A stretch of DNA of 64,000 bases, from NCBI RefSeq assembly GCF_943736995.1, contig NZ_CALSFT010000002.1, forward strand, positions 1,426,001 to 1,490,000. Direction: 5' to 3'. The position numbers were made by a program, and so were the translations under genes. Positions within the stretch are counted from its first letter, which is position 1; the number at the start of each line of letters is the position of its first letter. Shown here piece after piece: positions 38,691 through 49,376 of this stretch. Below the pieces are notes generated by a model. The model did no database searches and was not told the origin of the DNA. It worked only from the letters and a program-made list of their open reading frames with translations. The stretch is from Sporosarcina sp. Marseille-Q4943 (GTDB lineage: Bacteria; Bacillota; Bacilli; Bacillales_A; Planococcaceae).

Positions 38691-38719
38691 TTGACACTTC
38701 GTGAATGAATGGCTAAGAT
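38691..38719 (+). promoter_or_regulatory. Promoter of the hisS leader
   Basis: TTGACA (38691-38696), a 17-base spacer and TAAGAT (38714-38719). It predicts a start near 38725, just before the T-box. Confidence 0.65.
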
Positions 38720-38724
38720 TAGTT

Positions 38725-39000
38725 TTAATCTTAAACATCTATTCGCTGAAGACATGGAAAGTAACTGTATTGCAGGCTGACAAGAGAGAGGTGGACGTGG
38801 CTGAAATCCACCTTACAGACGGATATAGTGAAAAACACCATCGAGGCTCCGTGCTGAACAATACTATTCAGTAGGTGCGGACGGAACCGGCCGTTATCCG
38901 GGTACGAGTGGGCATGTAATTTGTGCCAATTTGGGTGGAACCGCGGAAGCTATCATAAGCTCTCGTCCCTTGTGTAAACAAGGGATGGGGGCTTTTTTAT
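38725..39000 (+). promoter_or_regulatory. T-box leader of hisS
   Basis: tRNA-sensing leader RNA. Stem I holds the AGTA motif (GGAAAGTAACTG) and an apical hairpin GGTGGA/TCCACC around CGTGGCTGAAA. The T-box sequence TGGGTGGAACCGCGG is at 38932-38946. The terminator is formed by AAGC..CCCTTG and CAAGGG..GCTT (about 38957-38994) with a T run. CAC at 38836-38838 is the likely histidine specifier. Uncharged tRNA-His should favour the antiterminator. It fills most of the 418-base gap before hisS. Confidence 0.92.
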
Positions 39001-39040
39001 TTTTCGCGGCAAAGAACAGCGTGAAAGAAGGGGAAGTCAA

Positions 39041-40312
39041 ATGAATTTCAAAGTGCCAAGAGGGACACAGGACATCCTGCCTTCCGAGTCGTGGAAATGG
39101 CAGCAGGTCGAAGCGATTATTCGTGATCTTTGCGAAAATTACCGTTACAAGGAAATCCGCACTCCGATATTCGAACAGACGGAATTGTTTCAACGGACAG
39201 TTGGGGATACTACTGATATCGTGACGAAAGAAATGTACACGTTCACGGATCGGGGGAACCGATCAATGACCCTTCGTCCAGAAGGTACTGCTCCGGTCGT
39301 CCGTTCATTCGTCGAGAACAAAATGTTCGGATATCCCGATCAGCCGGTCAAGCTTTACTATCAAGGTCCGATGTTCCGTTATGAACGTCAGCAAGCTGGC
39401 CGTTACCGTCAATTCGTCCAGTTCGGAGTAGAGGCGATCGGCAGCGCGGACCCGGCGATTGATGCCGAAGTAATCGCTTTGGCGATGGATGTTTACAAGC
39501 GTGCCGGATTGACGGATGTGAAGCTCGTCCTCAACTCATTGGGCGACCTCGAATCGAGGAATGCACATAGGGATGCACTCGTTGCACACTTTACGCCGCA
39601 CATAGGCGAGTTTTGCAATGATTGCCAATCGCGACTCGAGAAAAATCCGCTTCGCATCTTGGACTGCAAAGTGGACCGCGAATATCCATTAATGAAGACT
39701 GCGCCATCATTGGCCGATTATTTGAATGAACAATCGGCAGCTTATTTTGAACAAGTGAAAGGCTATTTGGACGAAGTGGGCATTTCCTATGAACTCGATC
39801 CGAACTTGGTCCGCGGGCTCGATTATTACAATCACACAGCTTTTGAAATTATGAGCACTGCATCAGGCTTTGGAGCGATTACGACGCTTTGCGGAGGAGG
39901 AAGATACAATGGCCTCGCAGAGGAAATCGGTGGTCCTTCTGCTCCTGGTATCGGTTTCGGAATGAGCATCGAGCGTCTTCTTTTAGCTCTCGAAGCGGAA
40001 GGGAAGTCGTTTACACAAGATGCTGAGCTCGATGTCTATATTGTCACTCTCGAGGAGTCGGCTCACCGAAAAGGCTTCAAGTTATTGAATGAACTGAGGA
40101 ATGCCGGCATTCGCGCGGATATGGACTATATGGACCGTAAAATGAAGGCCCAGATGAAATCGGCGGATCGGTTCAACGCGAAAGCGGTCATCGTCATCGG
40201 TGAAGATGAGGTGGAAGGAAAAGTGGTACAGCTGAAAAATATGGCTGACGGCTCCCAAGAGAAAGTCGAAGACGAAAACATTATTGGAAAAATTACAGAA
40301 CAGTTGAATTAA
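39041..40312 (+). CDS. hisS: Histidyl-tRNA synthetase
   Basis: Class II synthetase charging tRNA-His. The protein is 423 residues. Motif 2 is [16 protein letters not shown]; the histidine-binding motifs are [15 protein letters not shown] and [14 protein letters not shown]; motif 3 is [17 protein letters not shown]-terminal anticodon-binding domain present. Controlled by the T-box upstream; aspS follows after 9 bases. Confidence 0.98.
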   Translation: MNFKVPRGTQDILPSESWKWQQVEAIIRDLCENYRYKEIRTPIFEQTELFQRTVGDTTDIVTKEMYTFTDRGNRSMTLRPEGTAPVVRSFVENKMFGYPDQPVKLYYQGPMFRYERQQAGRYRQFVQFGVEAIGSADPAIDAEVIALAMDVYKRAGLTDVKLVLNSLGDLESRNAHRDALVAHFTPHIGEFCNDCQSRLEKNPLRILDCKVDREYPLMKTAPSLADYLNEQSAAYFEQVKGYLDEVGISYELDPNLVRGLDYYNHTAFEIMSTASGFGAITTLCGGGRYNGLAEEIGGPSAPGIGFGMSIERLLLALEAEGKSFTQDAELDVYIVTLEESAHRKGFKLLNELRNAGIRADMDYMDRKMKAQMKSADRFNAKAVIVIGEDEVEGKVVQLKNMADGSQEKVEDENIIGKITEQLN

Positions 40313-40321
40313 GGAAGGTTG

Positions 40322-42088
40322 ATGAACGATATGCAACGGACACATTATTGCGGACAATTGACTGAGGATGTCATTGGTCAGACGGTTACACTACAAGGCT
40401 GGGTGCAGAGAAGGCGGGATTTAGGAGGTCTCATTTTTATTGATTTACGGGATCGCGAAGGAATCGTCCAAGTTGTTTTCAATCCGGATTTCTCTAGCGA
40501 AGCGCTTGAAATCGCCGAAACGGTGCGCAATGAATATGTTCTTGAAGTGACAGGAAATGTCGTTGAGCGTGAAGAGCAGCAGAAAAACCCGAAATTGAAA
40601 ACAGGTTCCATTGAAGTGCATGTGGAAAAGGTGCATATCATCAATGAGGCAAAAACTCCTCCTTTCATGCTTGAAGATGAAACGGATGTCAATGAAGAAA
40701 TCAGATTAAAATACCGTTACTTGGACCTTCGCCGTCCGGCACTGGCACGCGTATTTAAAATGCGTTCAGACATTACAAAGACGGTTAGGAATTTCTTGGA
40801 TGGAGAAGGGTTCCTTGAAGTGGAAACTCCAATTTTGACGAAGTCGACACCGGAAGGGGCAAGGGACTATCTTGTGCCGAGCCGTGTGCATGCGGGTGAG
40901 TTTTACGCTTTGCCGCAATCCCCGCAACTATTCAAACAAATGCTTATGGTGTCCGGTTTCGACAGATATTATCAAATTGCACGCTGTTTCCGTGATGAAG
41001 ATCTCCGTGCCGACCGTCAACCTGAATTCACTCAAATCGATATGGAAATGAGCTTCATGTCCATCGAAGACATTATCGAATTGAACGAACGGCTTATGAA
41101 AAAAGTGATGAAAGATGTTAAAGACATTAATATAGAAATTCCGTTTAAGCGTCTGCCTTATGATGAGGCGATGGGGCGTTTCGGATCAGATAAGCCGGAC
41201 ACTCGCTTTGGCATGGAGTTGCAGGACGTATCCCAAGTTGTTAAGGATTCTTCCTTTAAAGTATTTGCAGGAGCCCTTGAATCTGGCGGGCAAGTGAAAG
41301 CGATTAATGTAAAAGGCGCAGCAGATAACTACTCTCGCAAAGACATCGATGCATTGGGCGAGTTTGCATCCGTTTATGGTGCAAAGGGGCTTGCTTGGCT
41401 GAAAGTGGACGCAGAAGGCTTGAAAGGTCCGATTGCGAAATTCTTTGAAGGTGAAGCGGGAGAGGCTTTAGCGAATTCCCTCGGAGCAGAAGCGGGAGAC
41501 CTTCTATTGTTCGTAGCAGATAAAAAATCGGTCGTTGCGGATGCATTAGGAGCGCTCAGATTAAAGCTCGGCAAAGAGTTGAATCTAATCGACGAATCGC
41601 AATTCAACTTCCTCTGGGTGACAGATTGGCCTTTATTCGAATATGACGAAGAGGAAGGGCGCTACTATGCCGCCCATCACCCATTCACGATGCCTGCTGA
41701 TGTCAATGGACTTGAAACGGATCCTAGCAACGTCAAGGCGCAAGCATATGACCTCGTCCTGAACGGATATGAGCTTGGTGGGGGGTCATTGCGGATCTAC
41801 CAACGCGATGTGCAGGAGAAAATGTTCAAAGCTCTAGGTTTCACTGAGGAACAAGCACGCGAGCAATTCGGTTTCTTGCTTGACGCTTTTGAATACGGTA
41901 CACCTCCTCACGGTGGCATCGCATTCGGATTGGACCGAATCGTCATGTTATTATCCGGTTCGACAAATCTCCGCGATACAATCGCATTTCCGAAGACGGC
42001 AAGCGCGAGCGATCTGCTAACTGAAGCACCAAGCGCAGTGGATAACTCTCAACTTTCCGAATTAGGAATTTCCATCCAGTCGAAATGA
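40322..42088 (+). CDS. aspS: Aspartyl-tRNA synthetase
   Basis: Class II synthetase, 588 residues, bacterial type with N-terminal OB anticodon-binding domain ([20 protein letters not shown]), catalytic domain ([18 protein letters not shown]) with the bacterial GAD insertion, and motif 3 ([16 protein letters not shown]). ATG 40322 is chosen; AAGGAAGG precedes it. The short gap suggests co-transcription with hisS, as in B. subtilis. Confidence 0.97.
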   Translation: MNDMQRTHYCGQLTEDVIGQTVTLQGWVQRRRDLGGLIFIDLRDREGIVQVVFNPDFSSEALEIAETVRNEYVLEVTGNVVEREEQQKNPKLKTGSIEVHVEKVHIINEAKTPPFMLEDETDVNEEIRLKYRYLDLRRPALARVFKMRSDITKTVRNFLDGEGFLEVETPILTKSTPEGARDYLVPSRVHAGEFYALPQSPQLFKQMLMVSGFDRYYQIARCFRDEDLRADRQPEFTQIDMEMSFMSIEDIIELNERLMKKVMKDVKDINIEIPFKRLPYDEAMGRFGSDKPDTRFGMELQDVSQVVKDSSFKVFAGALESGGQVKAINVKGAADNYSRKDIDALGEFASVYGAKGLAWLKVDAEGLKGPIAKFFEGEAGEALANSLGAEAGDLLLFVADKKSVVADALGALRLKLGKELNLIDESQFNFLWVTDWPLFEYDEEEGRYYAAHHPFTMPADVNGLETDPSNVKAQAYDLVLNGYELGGGSLRIYQRDVQEKMFKALGFTEEQAREQFGFLLDAFEYGTPPHGGIAFGLDRIVMLLSGSTNLRDTIAFPKTASASDLLTEAPSAVDNSQLSELGISIQSK

Positions 42089-42143
42089 GTGGAACGGACA
42101 AGCTCTTGAAAGAAAAATGTAATAATTCGTTGAAGTGAATTCG

Positions 42144-42172
42144 TTGAACACAATTCTAATGTATGGTAGGAT
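42144..42172 (+). promoter_or_regulatory. Promoter of 6S RNA
   Basis: TTGAAC (42144-42149), a 17-base spacer and TAGGAT (42167-42172). The predicted start near 42180 agrees with the 5' end of the RNA. Confidence 0.68.
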
Positions 42173-42183
42173 ACAAGTAATAC

Positions 42184-42362
42184 GAATCCTGAAGTGTACG
42201 TTTTTTGCTAATCAGTTTTGACCGAACATATTTATCGTAGGGAGCTTTCATTCTGTTTTGGATGGAATGCCCTAGTAAGGGACTTCAGAAAAGACCGATG
42301 AAGCACCCACCTGCTGAGTGCGGGTTCAAAACGATACTACAAAGACGGCACATTCGGGATTC
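42184..42362 (+). ncRNA. ssrS: 6S RNA (BsrA-type)
   Basis: Small RNA of about 180 bases that binds RNA polymerase holoenzyme by mimicking an open promoter. The ends pair (ACGAATCC 42182-42189 with GGGATTCGT 42356-42364), giving the closing stem of a long bulged hairpin. AGTAAGGGACTTC and AAGCACCCACCTG in the centre match the conserved blocks I recall from B. subtilis 6S-1 RNA. B. subtilis bsrA is also between aspS and yrvM (tcdA). Exact ends are estimated. Confidence 0.85.
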
Positions 42363-42399
42363 GTTCCTACGCTTTAACAAACAATTAGTAGACTATATT

Positions 42400-42429
42400 C
42401 CCCTCTGGCGCAATTGCGGAGGGGTTTTT
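42400..42429 (+). terminator. Terminator between 6S RNA and tcdA
   Basis: CCCCTC (42400-42405) pairs with GAGGGG (42419-42424) around an inner GCGCAATTGCG, then five T. It lies 33 bases before the tcdA start. Confidence 0.85.
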
Positions 42430-42461
42430 GATTGATTCATATACAGAAGGGCGGAATACCA

Positions 42462-43229
42462 TTGTTACACCAATTTTCTCGGAATGAACTGGCCATCGGC
42501 AAAGAAGGAATCGATTTAATGCGCAAAACGACTGTTGCCATACTAGGCGTTGGCGGAGTCGGTTCATTTGCAGCCGAAGCTTGCGCCCGTAGCGGTGTCG
42601 GCCGGATCATCCTTATCGATAAGGACACCGTCGACATTACAAATGTCAATCGTCAGCTCGTGGCAACTTTGTCGACGGTCGGCAGGTCTAAAGTGGAAGT
42701 GATGAAGGAACGGATTCATGACGTAAACAAAGATTGTGAAGTGATTGGACTTCATATGTTCTATACGGAAGAAACGTACGAAGAGTTTTTCAGTTATGCA
42801 CCTGACTACGTAATTGACGCATCTGATACGATCAGCTATAAAATCCATCTCATTAAGGAATGTGTAGCAAGAGGCATTAAAATCATCTCAAGCATGGGTG
42901 CCGCAAACAAGCTTGATCCGACCCGTTTCCAAATTGCGGACATTTCCAAAACCCATACGGATCCAATTGCTAAAGTGATCAGACTCCGATTGAGAAAAGA
43001 AGGAATCAAAAAAGGTGTCCCTGTCGTATTTTCCGATGAAAGTCCAATTGTCGTTAGGGAAGACATCGTAGATACAGTCGGTAACCCGGATGCGCAAATC
43101 CGCAAAGCGAAAATGCCGCCGGCTTCCAACTCCTACGTCCCTTCCGTCGCAGGCCTAGTCTGCGCAAGCTGGGTACTCAACGACATCGTAAAAGACATCC
43201 ACATCGAAAGAGTAAAGGACAAGAAGTAA
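42462..43229 (+). CDS. tcdA: tRNA threonylcarbamoyladenosine dehydratase TcdA
   Basis: E1-like enzyme that cyclises t6A37 to ct6A in tRNA. The protein is 255 residues. ILGVGGVGSFAAEACARSGVG is the nucleotide loop; NVNRQLVA holds the conserved Arg; SMGAANKLDPTRF is family-specific. The TTG at 42462 (LHQFSRNELAIGKEG) fits homologues and follows GAAGGGCGGA; a TTG at 42432 would extend it without homology. Confidence 0.92.
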   Translation: MLHQFSRNELAIGKEGIDLMRKTTVAILGVGGVGSFAAEACARSGVGRIILIDKDTVDITNVNRQLVATLSTVGRSKVEVMKERIHDVNKDCEVIGLHMFYTEETYEEFFSYAPDYVIDASDTISYKIHLIKECVARGIKIISSMGAANKLDPTRFQIADISKTHTDPIAKVIRLRLRKEGIKKGVPVVFSDESPIVVREDIVDTVGNPDAQIRKAKMPPASNSYVPSVAGLVCASWVLNDIVKDIHIERVKDKK

Positions 43230-43231
43230 GA

Positions 43232-43275
43232 AAAAAGCTGTTTTCCCATGTTATTTTGGGAGCAGCTTTTTATTT
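43232..43275 (+). terminator. Terminator after tcdA
   Basis: AAAAAGCTG (43232-43240) pairs with CAGCTTTTT (43263-43271), with an inner CCCA/TGGG, then more T. Confidence 0.88.
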
Positions 43276-43310
43276 TTAGGTTCTAATTTATAAAAAAATT
43301 CTCTAGGATT

Positions 43311-43430
43311 GTAGCGAAAGGCGGCGACTCCAGCGGGAAAAGCGTGTCCAGGTGAGACCCCGCAGACGCTTGCGTCGAGGAGGCTCACGGACCGCCCGTG
43401 GAAAGCGTCCGCCTGTAGCGGAAATCCGGT
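43311..43430 (+). repeat. Dispersed repeat, copy B
   Basis: A 120-base GC-rich segment with GGCGGCGACTCCAGCGGGA at its start and GTGGAAAGCGTCCGCCTGTA near its end. The same end modules frame copy C (52142-52331), and the right end is shared with copy A (12532-12588). No ORF; it lies between the tcdA terminator and the cheV promoter. Confidence 0.82.
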
Positions 43431-43444
43431 TGGACATTATTCCC

Positions 43445-43473
43445 TTGTTCCACCATTCCCCACCTGCTACAAT
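43445..43473 (+). promoter_or_regulatory. Promoter of cheV
   Basis: TTGTTC (43445-43450), a 17-base spacer, an extended TGC and TACAAT (43468-43473): sigma-A type. I see no sigma-D (flagellar) promoter. Confidence 0.62.
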
Positions 43474-43537
43474 CAACATAGGAAAAAAATAATGGAACTT
43501 ATGCATTATATTATATAAAATGGAAGGACTGGAACCC

Positions 43538-44443
43538 TTGCAAAAACAGGATGGAATCTTACTCGAAAGCGGAACGAATGAACTCGAAATCGTCGAATTT
43601 CAAATGGGAGAGAACCGCTACGGCATCAACGTCATCAAAGTAAAAGAAATTATTCTCCCTACACCAATCACCGTCATCCCGCATGCACATCCATCCATTG
43701 AAGGAATCATCCAACTGCGCGGATCAGTACTTCCGGTGATCGATATGGAAAAAGTGATGGGACTGCCGGAAACAATCGGCAAAAACGAAGGGAAATACAT
43801 CGTCGCCGCCTTCAATAAACAGGAAGTCGTTTTTCATGTCCATGAAGTCACCCAAATTCATCGCGTTTCATGGAATCAGATTGAAAAACCAGCGGATCTC
43901 TATTCGGGAGACAGTTCGCAAGTCATCGGAGTCATAAAGCGGGAGAATGACATGCTGCTCCTCCTTGACTTTGAAAAGATTGTCGTCGATATTAATCCGG
44001 ATAGCGGTATTCAAGTCGAGCAGGTGAGAAAGCTTGGCGTGAGGGAAAGGTCCAATAAAAAGATTCTCGTTGCAGAGGATTCCCCGTTGCTCCGTAAGTT
44101 ATTGAGCGATACGTTGACGGAGGCGGGCTATGGAAACATCGAGTTTTTCGAGAACGGAAAAGATGCATTGGGGTATTTAGAAAGTCTGACTGTTGACGGC
44201 AAAAAGGTATCGGATGAAATTCAACTTGTCATTACGGATATTGAAATGCCGCAAATGGACGGCCATCATTTCACGAAAAGGATCCGTGCGAACAACGAGC
44301 TGGCTATGTTGCCGGTCATCATCTTCTCTTCATTGATTACAGACGAATTAAAGCATAAAGGAATTAGCGTCGGTGCGAACGACCAAGTTAGCAAGCCTGA
44401 AATTGCAGAACTCGTCCTCAAAATGGACAAGCATATTTTATAA
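43538..44443 (+). CDS. cheV: Chemotaxis coupling protein CheV
   Basis: Links chemoreceptors to CheA. The protein is 301 residues: an N-terminal CheW domain (NELEIVEFQMGENRYGINVI, VIPHAHPSIEGIIQLRG) and a C-terminal response-regulator receiver domain (ILVAEDSPLLRKLL, phospho-acceptor Asp in VITDIEMPQMDG, conserved Lys in VSKPEIAE). The TTG at 43538 is chosen because GGAAGGA lies 9 bases upstream; the ATG at 43520 has no ribosome binding site. cheV is not found at this place in B. subtilis. Confidence 0.92.
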   Translation: MQKQDGILLESGTNELEIVEFQMGENRYGINVIKVKEIILPTPITVIPHAHPSIEGIIQLRGSVLPVIDMEKVMGLPETIGKNEGKYIVAAFNKQEVVFHVHEVTQIHRVSWNQIEKPADLYSGDSSQVIGVIKRENDMLLLLDFEKIVVDINPDSGIQVEQVRKLGVRERSNKKILVAEDSPLLRKLLSDTLTEAGYGNIEFFENGKDALGYLESLTVDGKKVSDEIQLVITDIEMPQMDGHHFTKRIRANNELAMLPVIIFSSLITDELKHKGISVGANDQVSKPEIAELVLKMDKHIL

Positions 44444-44445
44444 AA

Positions 44446-44481
44446 AGAAGCACCTCCTCATTTTTATGAGGATGGTGCTTT
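44446..44481. terminator. Bidirectional terminator between cheV and rarA
   Basis: AAGCACCTCCTCAT and ATGAGGATGGTGCTT form a hairpin with A and T runs at the two sides, serving both convergent genes. Confidence 0.82.
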
Positions 44482-44501
44482 CTGTTATGAAAAACGTATT
44501 T

Positions 44502-45788
44502 TTATTTTCCTTTCTTGAATTCCTTCAATCGTTCATAAATACCCGCAAGTCTCTTCTCCTCTCCGGCAAGGACAGGTTCGTAATACTCCGCTTGCTTAAT
44601 TTTATCCGGCAAATATTGCTGGTTCACCCAGCCGCCAAATGAACCGATTGGCGTATCATGGGGGTAGCGGTAACCTTCATGCCCAAGCTCAGCCGCTCCG
44701 GCATAATGAGTGTCACGTAAGTGGAGAGGGATGTCTCCCGTTTTTCCCTCGTTGATCGCTCTCGCGGCAGCATCAACCGCCTTGTATGCTGAATTTGATT
44801 TAGAGGCGAGGCACATTTCAATGACGGCATTCGCCAGTGGAATCCGTGCTTCCGGCATACCTAGACGGACAGCTGCCTCGGTAGCAGCGAGCACATGTGG
44901 ACCGACTTCCGGCGATGCGAGTCCGATATCTTCGTAAGCCATGACGAGCAAGCGGCGGGACACGGCAATCAAGTCGCCCGTCTCAAGCAAATTCGCCAAA
45001 TAGAAGATAGCCGCATTCACATCACTTCCACGCACCGACTTCTGCAATGCGGAAAGCAAATTATAATGATGCGACCCTTTCTTATCCCCGACAAGACCGA
45101 TTCTTCCTATTAAATTATCGATTAACCAATCTTCAACAATGACCTTGCCCTGTTCCTCGTCACTTGCAGAAATGATCGATTCCAATAGCGTAAGAGCTTT
45201 TCGCGCATCCCCATTTACACCTTCTGCAATTTTTTGGATTTGGACATTTGACATTTCGATTTCCATTTTACCAAGCCCGCGTTCTTCATCATGTAATGCC
45301 CTTTCAAGCAATACGACCAAGTCGTCAGGCTCCAGCCGATTCAATTGAAGGATTTCACCGCACCGAGATCTAATTGCTGGATTGACGTCGTGAAAAGGAT
45401 TTTCTGTAGTTGCGCCGATCAGGACGATCGACCCTTTTTCGACATGGGGCAATAGCGTATCTTGCTGCAGTTTATTGAAACGATGGATTTCATCAAGGAA
45501 CAGTATGACTTTACCCGTGATCCGGGCTTCTGCCACGACTTCCTCTACATCCTTTTTCCCTGACACTGTCGCGTTCAATGCGATGAAAGGCAAGTGGCTC
45601 GTACCGGCGATCGCGTATGCCAATGATGTCTTCCCGATTCCAGGTTCTCCGTATAACAGCATGGAAGGGACGTGTCCTTTGGTGATCATCCGATAGAGCG
45701 CCGTATCTTTCCCAATAATATGTTGCTGTCCCGCAACTTCATCTATGTTTTTTGGTCGCATCCGAAATGCTAGTGGTTCATTTTGCAA
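44502..45788 (-). CDS. rarA: Replication-associated recombination protein RarA (MgsA)
   Basis: AAA+ ATPase acting at stalled replication forks. The protein is 428 residues. Walker A GEPGIGKTSLAY, Walker B LFLDEIHRFNKLQQ, sensor GATTENPFHDVNPAI, and the C-terminal tetramerisation domain (GMPEARIPLANAVIEMCLA). The TTG at 45788 follows GGGGGAGTG. It is divergent from cymR, as in B. subtilis (yrvN). Confidence 0.95.
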   Translation of the reverse strand: MQNEPLAFRMRPKNIDEVAGQQHIIGKDTALYRMITKGHVPSMLLYGEPGIGKTSLAYAIAGTSHLPFIALNATVSGKKDVEEVVAEARITGKVILFLDEIHRFNKLQQDTLLPHVEKGSIVLIGATTENPFHDVNPAIRSRCGEILQLNRLEPDDLVVLLERALHDEERGLGKMEIEMSNVQIQKIAEGVNGDARKALTLLESIISASDEEQGKVIVEDWLIDNLIGRIGLVGDKKGSHHYNLLSALQKSVRGSDVNAAIFYLANLLETGDLIAVSRRLLVMAYEDIGLASPEVGPHVLAATEAAVRLGMPEARIPLANAVIEMCLASKSNSAYKAVDAAARAINEGKTGDIPLHLRDTHYAGAAELGHEGYRYPHDTPIGSFGGWVNQQYLPDKIKQAEYYEPVLAGEEKRLAGIYERLKEFKKGK

Positions 45789-45873
45789 TCAAATCACTCC
45801 CCCGTACATCCGTTCCACTATTATACACGACGCGCACCCGGAAGTCATTTGAAGGAAAGCATTACAGCAGTTA

Positions 45874-45882
45874 TGCTATAAT
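45874..45882 (+). promoter_or_regulatory. Extended -10 promoter of cymR-iscS
   Basis: TGCTATAAT, a perfect extended -10, lies 60 bases before cymR. No consensus -35 is seen at 17 bases. Confidence 0.55.
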
Positions 45883-45942
45883 ATTTTGAAGTGTATTGAT
45901 GAAATACGGAATGAAATGGACGAGAAAAGGACGTTGGTTTAA

Positions 45943-46362
45943 ATGAGGATTTCTACGAAAGGCCGCTATGGGCTGACTGTAGTTGTAGAACTAGGTAAAA
46001 AGTATGGGGAAGGCCCTTTGCCATTACGGAAAATCGCGGAAGAGCACAACTTGTCCGAAGCATATTTGGAGCAGCTCATCCCGGCCTTGCGGAATAGCGG
46101 AATCGTAAAAAGCGTCCGGGGTGCATACGGCGGTTATAAACTCGCAAAGCCGCCGGGCGAAATTACCGCAGGAGACGTCATCAGATTGCTCGAAGGACCT
46201 ATTCAGGTTGTAGAGGGAATTGGAGACGACAAAGTTCCGCAACAGTCATTATGGAACCGTATCGGGGACGCCATTCGAGGAGTATTGGATACAACAACAA
46301 TTAAAGATTTGGTGGAAGCAGACGAATCCACTGATCTTGATGGATATATGTTTTACATTTGA
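45943..46362 (+). CDS. cymR: Rrf2-family regulator CymR
   Basis: Repressor of cysteine and sulfur metabolism genes, working with CysK. The protein is 139 residues with an N-terminal winged helix (MRISTKGRYGLTVVVELGKK, SEAYLEQLIPALRNSGIVKS, VRGAYGGYKLA). It has no cysteine, so it cannot hold an Fe-S cluster like IscR; this agrees with CymR. It precedes iscS by 25 bases. Confidence 0.9.
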   Translation: MRISTKGRYGLTVVVELGKKYGEGPLPLRKIAEEHNLSEAYLEQLIPALRNSGIVKSVRGAYGGYKLAKPPGEITAGDVIRLLEGPIQVVEGIGDDKVPQQSLWNRIGDAIRGVLDTTTIKDLVEADESTDLDGYMFYI

Positions 46363-46387
46363 AGTTATTCAATAAAGGAGTCTAATT

Positions 46388-47530
46388 ATGCAAACGATAT
46401 ATTTGGATCATGCCGCCACTACACCGATCCACCCGGAAGTGAGTGCGGTATATGTGAAAGCGATGGACACGGTTTTTGGCAATCCTTCAAGCATCCATAG
46501 CTTTGGGAGGACTTCCCGTAAATTGCTCGACGATGCTCGCAAGACGATAGCGGAAGCGATCCAAGCTGAACCGAATGAAATCATTTTCACATCCGGAGGC
46601 ACGGAAGCCGACAATGTCGCCATTTTTGGAACTGCCGCAGCAATGAAGGATAAAGGCAACCATATTATTACGACGGCAATTGAACATCATGCGGTTTTGA
46701 ATTCATGTAAGGAATTGGAGAAGAACGGTTTTCAAGTCACATATTTGCCGGTTGATGAAAATGGGAAAATACGTGCCGAACAAGTGGCGGATGCGCTAAC
46801 AGAAAAAACAGTGCTCGTCACAATCATGTATGGCAACAATGAAGTCGGCACGATTCAACCGATCAAGGAGATCGGTGAAATCGTCAAAGACCACCAAGCC
46901 ATATTCCATACTGATGCAGTCCAAGCTTTCGGTATTATGGAGTTGGATGTAAACGAATTGCAAGTCGACCTGCTTAGCGCTTCCGCCCATAAATTGAATG
47001 GACCAAAAGGGGTCGGCTTCCTCTACCAAAGGAAGGGACTTCAGACGATGCCGCTTCAGTTTGGTGGCGAACAAGAACGTAAAAGACGTGCGGGAACAGA
47101 AAATGTACCAGCGGTTGCAGGTTTTGCGGAAGCTATAAAAATAGCTAGGAATGAAATGGAAGATAATCATCGTAAGTATGATCGATATAAATCAATCTTG
47201 ACTGAAGTTTTTCAACAAGAGGGAATCGACTTCGAAGTGAATGCGGATATCGTCGATCGGCTGCCGCATGTCGTGAACATCAGCTTCCCTGGAACCGAAA
47301 TCGAATCGCTGCTCGTCAATATGGATATGGCGGGCATAGCAGTATCGAGCGGCTCGGCTTGCACCGCGGGCTCCCTTGAGCCTTCGCATGTATTGTCGGC
47401 AATGTGGGGAAGTGATTCCCCGAAGCTACGGAACTCGGTACGTTTCAGTTTCGGTTTGGGACTCGACGAACAGGCAGTCAAAGAAGCGGCGACGAAAACA
47501 GCAAAAATTATCCAACGTCTTGTGAAATGA
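46388..47530 (+). CDS. iscS: Cysteine desulfurase (IscS/YrvO type)
   Basis: PLP enzyme that mobilises sulfur from cysteine, here probably for tRNA thiolation by the next gene. The protein is 380 residues. The PLP lysine is Lys202 in SASAHKLNGPKG, and the catalytic cysteine is Cys325 in SSGSACTAGSLEPSH. The pairing with mnmA is the same as B. subtilis yrvO-mnmA, where the desulfurase hands sulfur directly to MnmA. Confidence 0.95.
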   Translation: MQTIYLDHAATTPIHPEVSAVYVKAMDTVFGNPSSIHSFGRTSRKLLDDARKTIAEAIQAEPNEIIFTSGGTEADNVAIFGTAAAMKDKGNHIITTAIEHHAVLNSCKELEKNGFQVTYLPVDENGKIRAEQVADALTEKTVLVTIMYGNNEVGTIQPIKEIGEIVKDHQAIFHTDAVQAFGIMELDVNELQVDLLSASAHKLNGPKGVGFLYQRKGLQTMPLQFGGEQERKRRAGTENVPAVAGFAEAIKIARNEMEDNHRKYDRYKSILTEVFQQEGIDFEVNADIVDRLPHVVNISFPGTEIESLLVNMDMAGIAVSSGSACTAGSLEPSHVLSAMWGSDSPKLRNSVRFSFGLGLDEQAVKEAATKTAKIIQRLVK

Positions 47531-47538
47531 AATGATAA

Positions 47539-48675
<1,137 letters not shown>

Positions 48676-48686
48676 GGGGAAACATT

Positions 48687-49340
48687 ATGGAATACAACGA
48701 AATAGGAATCAAGGCCCTTCAAGAAGGGAAATATGAAAAGGCAATCGAAGCCTTCATGAAAGCTGCAGAGGAAGAGCCGGACAATCCGGTCGGCTATATC
48801 AATCTTGGAAATGTCTTCGCTTCCGCAGGGGACACAGAAAGAGCTGAGCGATTCTTCCAGAAGGCGATCAGCTTGGATGAAAATGCGGGTTCCGCACTTT
48901 ACGGGTTAGGCAATCTCTATTATACGAATGAACGGTTCGAAGAGGCTGCCAAACTGTATGAAAAGGCCATCCGTACAGGCTTGAATGAATCGGATACCTT
49001 TTTCATGCTCGGAAAGAGCTTGAAGCAGTCGGACAAATCCAAGCTCGCATTGCCCTATTTCCAAAGGGCAGCGGAATTGGCGCCGGAAGACATTGAAATC
49101 CGTTTGGCGTACGGAATTCTGCTTGCAGAAATGGAGCTATTTGAAGAAGCGAGTAAAGAGTTGGTATTTGTCCTAGAGATAGATAACGAGAATGCAGATG
49201 CCCATTACAACTTAGGTGTGCTGTATGCTGTCTCAACGGATCGTAAGGATGATGCTCTTTTCCATTTGGAAAAAGCGTTTACGATCGAACCTGAACATAC
49301 GCAAGCACGATATATTTACGATATGATCAAGTTAGGTTAA
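48687..49340 (+). CDS. TPR repeat protein (YrrB-like)
   Basis: The protein is 217 residues made of about six tetratricopeptide repeats, e.g. EAFMKAAEEEPDNPVGYINLG and FFQKAISLDENAGSALYGLG. It probably binds a partner protein. B. subtilis yrrB sits in the same place between mnmA and yrrC (recD2). No catalytic domain is seen. Confidence 0.88.
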   Translation: MEYNEIGIKALQEGKYEKAIEAFMKAAEEEPDNPVGYINLGNVFASAGDTERAERFFQKAISLDENAGSALYGLGNLYYTNERFEEAAKLYEKAIRTGLNESDTFFMLGKSLKQSDKSKLALPYFQRAAELAPEDIEIRLAYGILLAEMELFEEASKELVFVLEIDNENADAHYNLGVLYAVSTDRKDDALFHLEKAFTIEPEHTQARYIYDMIKLG

Positions 49341-49376
49341 TTTCCAAAATGGACGGAACGTAAGGCGGTGATCTGT

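Noticed and set aside
46388..47530. iscS considered as nifS/nadR-linked NAD synthesis desulfurase
   Set aside because: It is placed between cymR and mnmA, and no nadABC genes are nearby; tRNA thiolation is the better fit.
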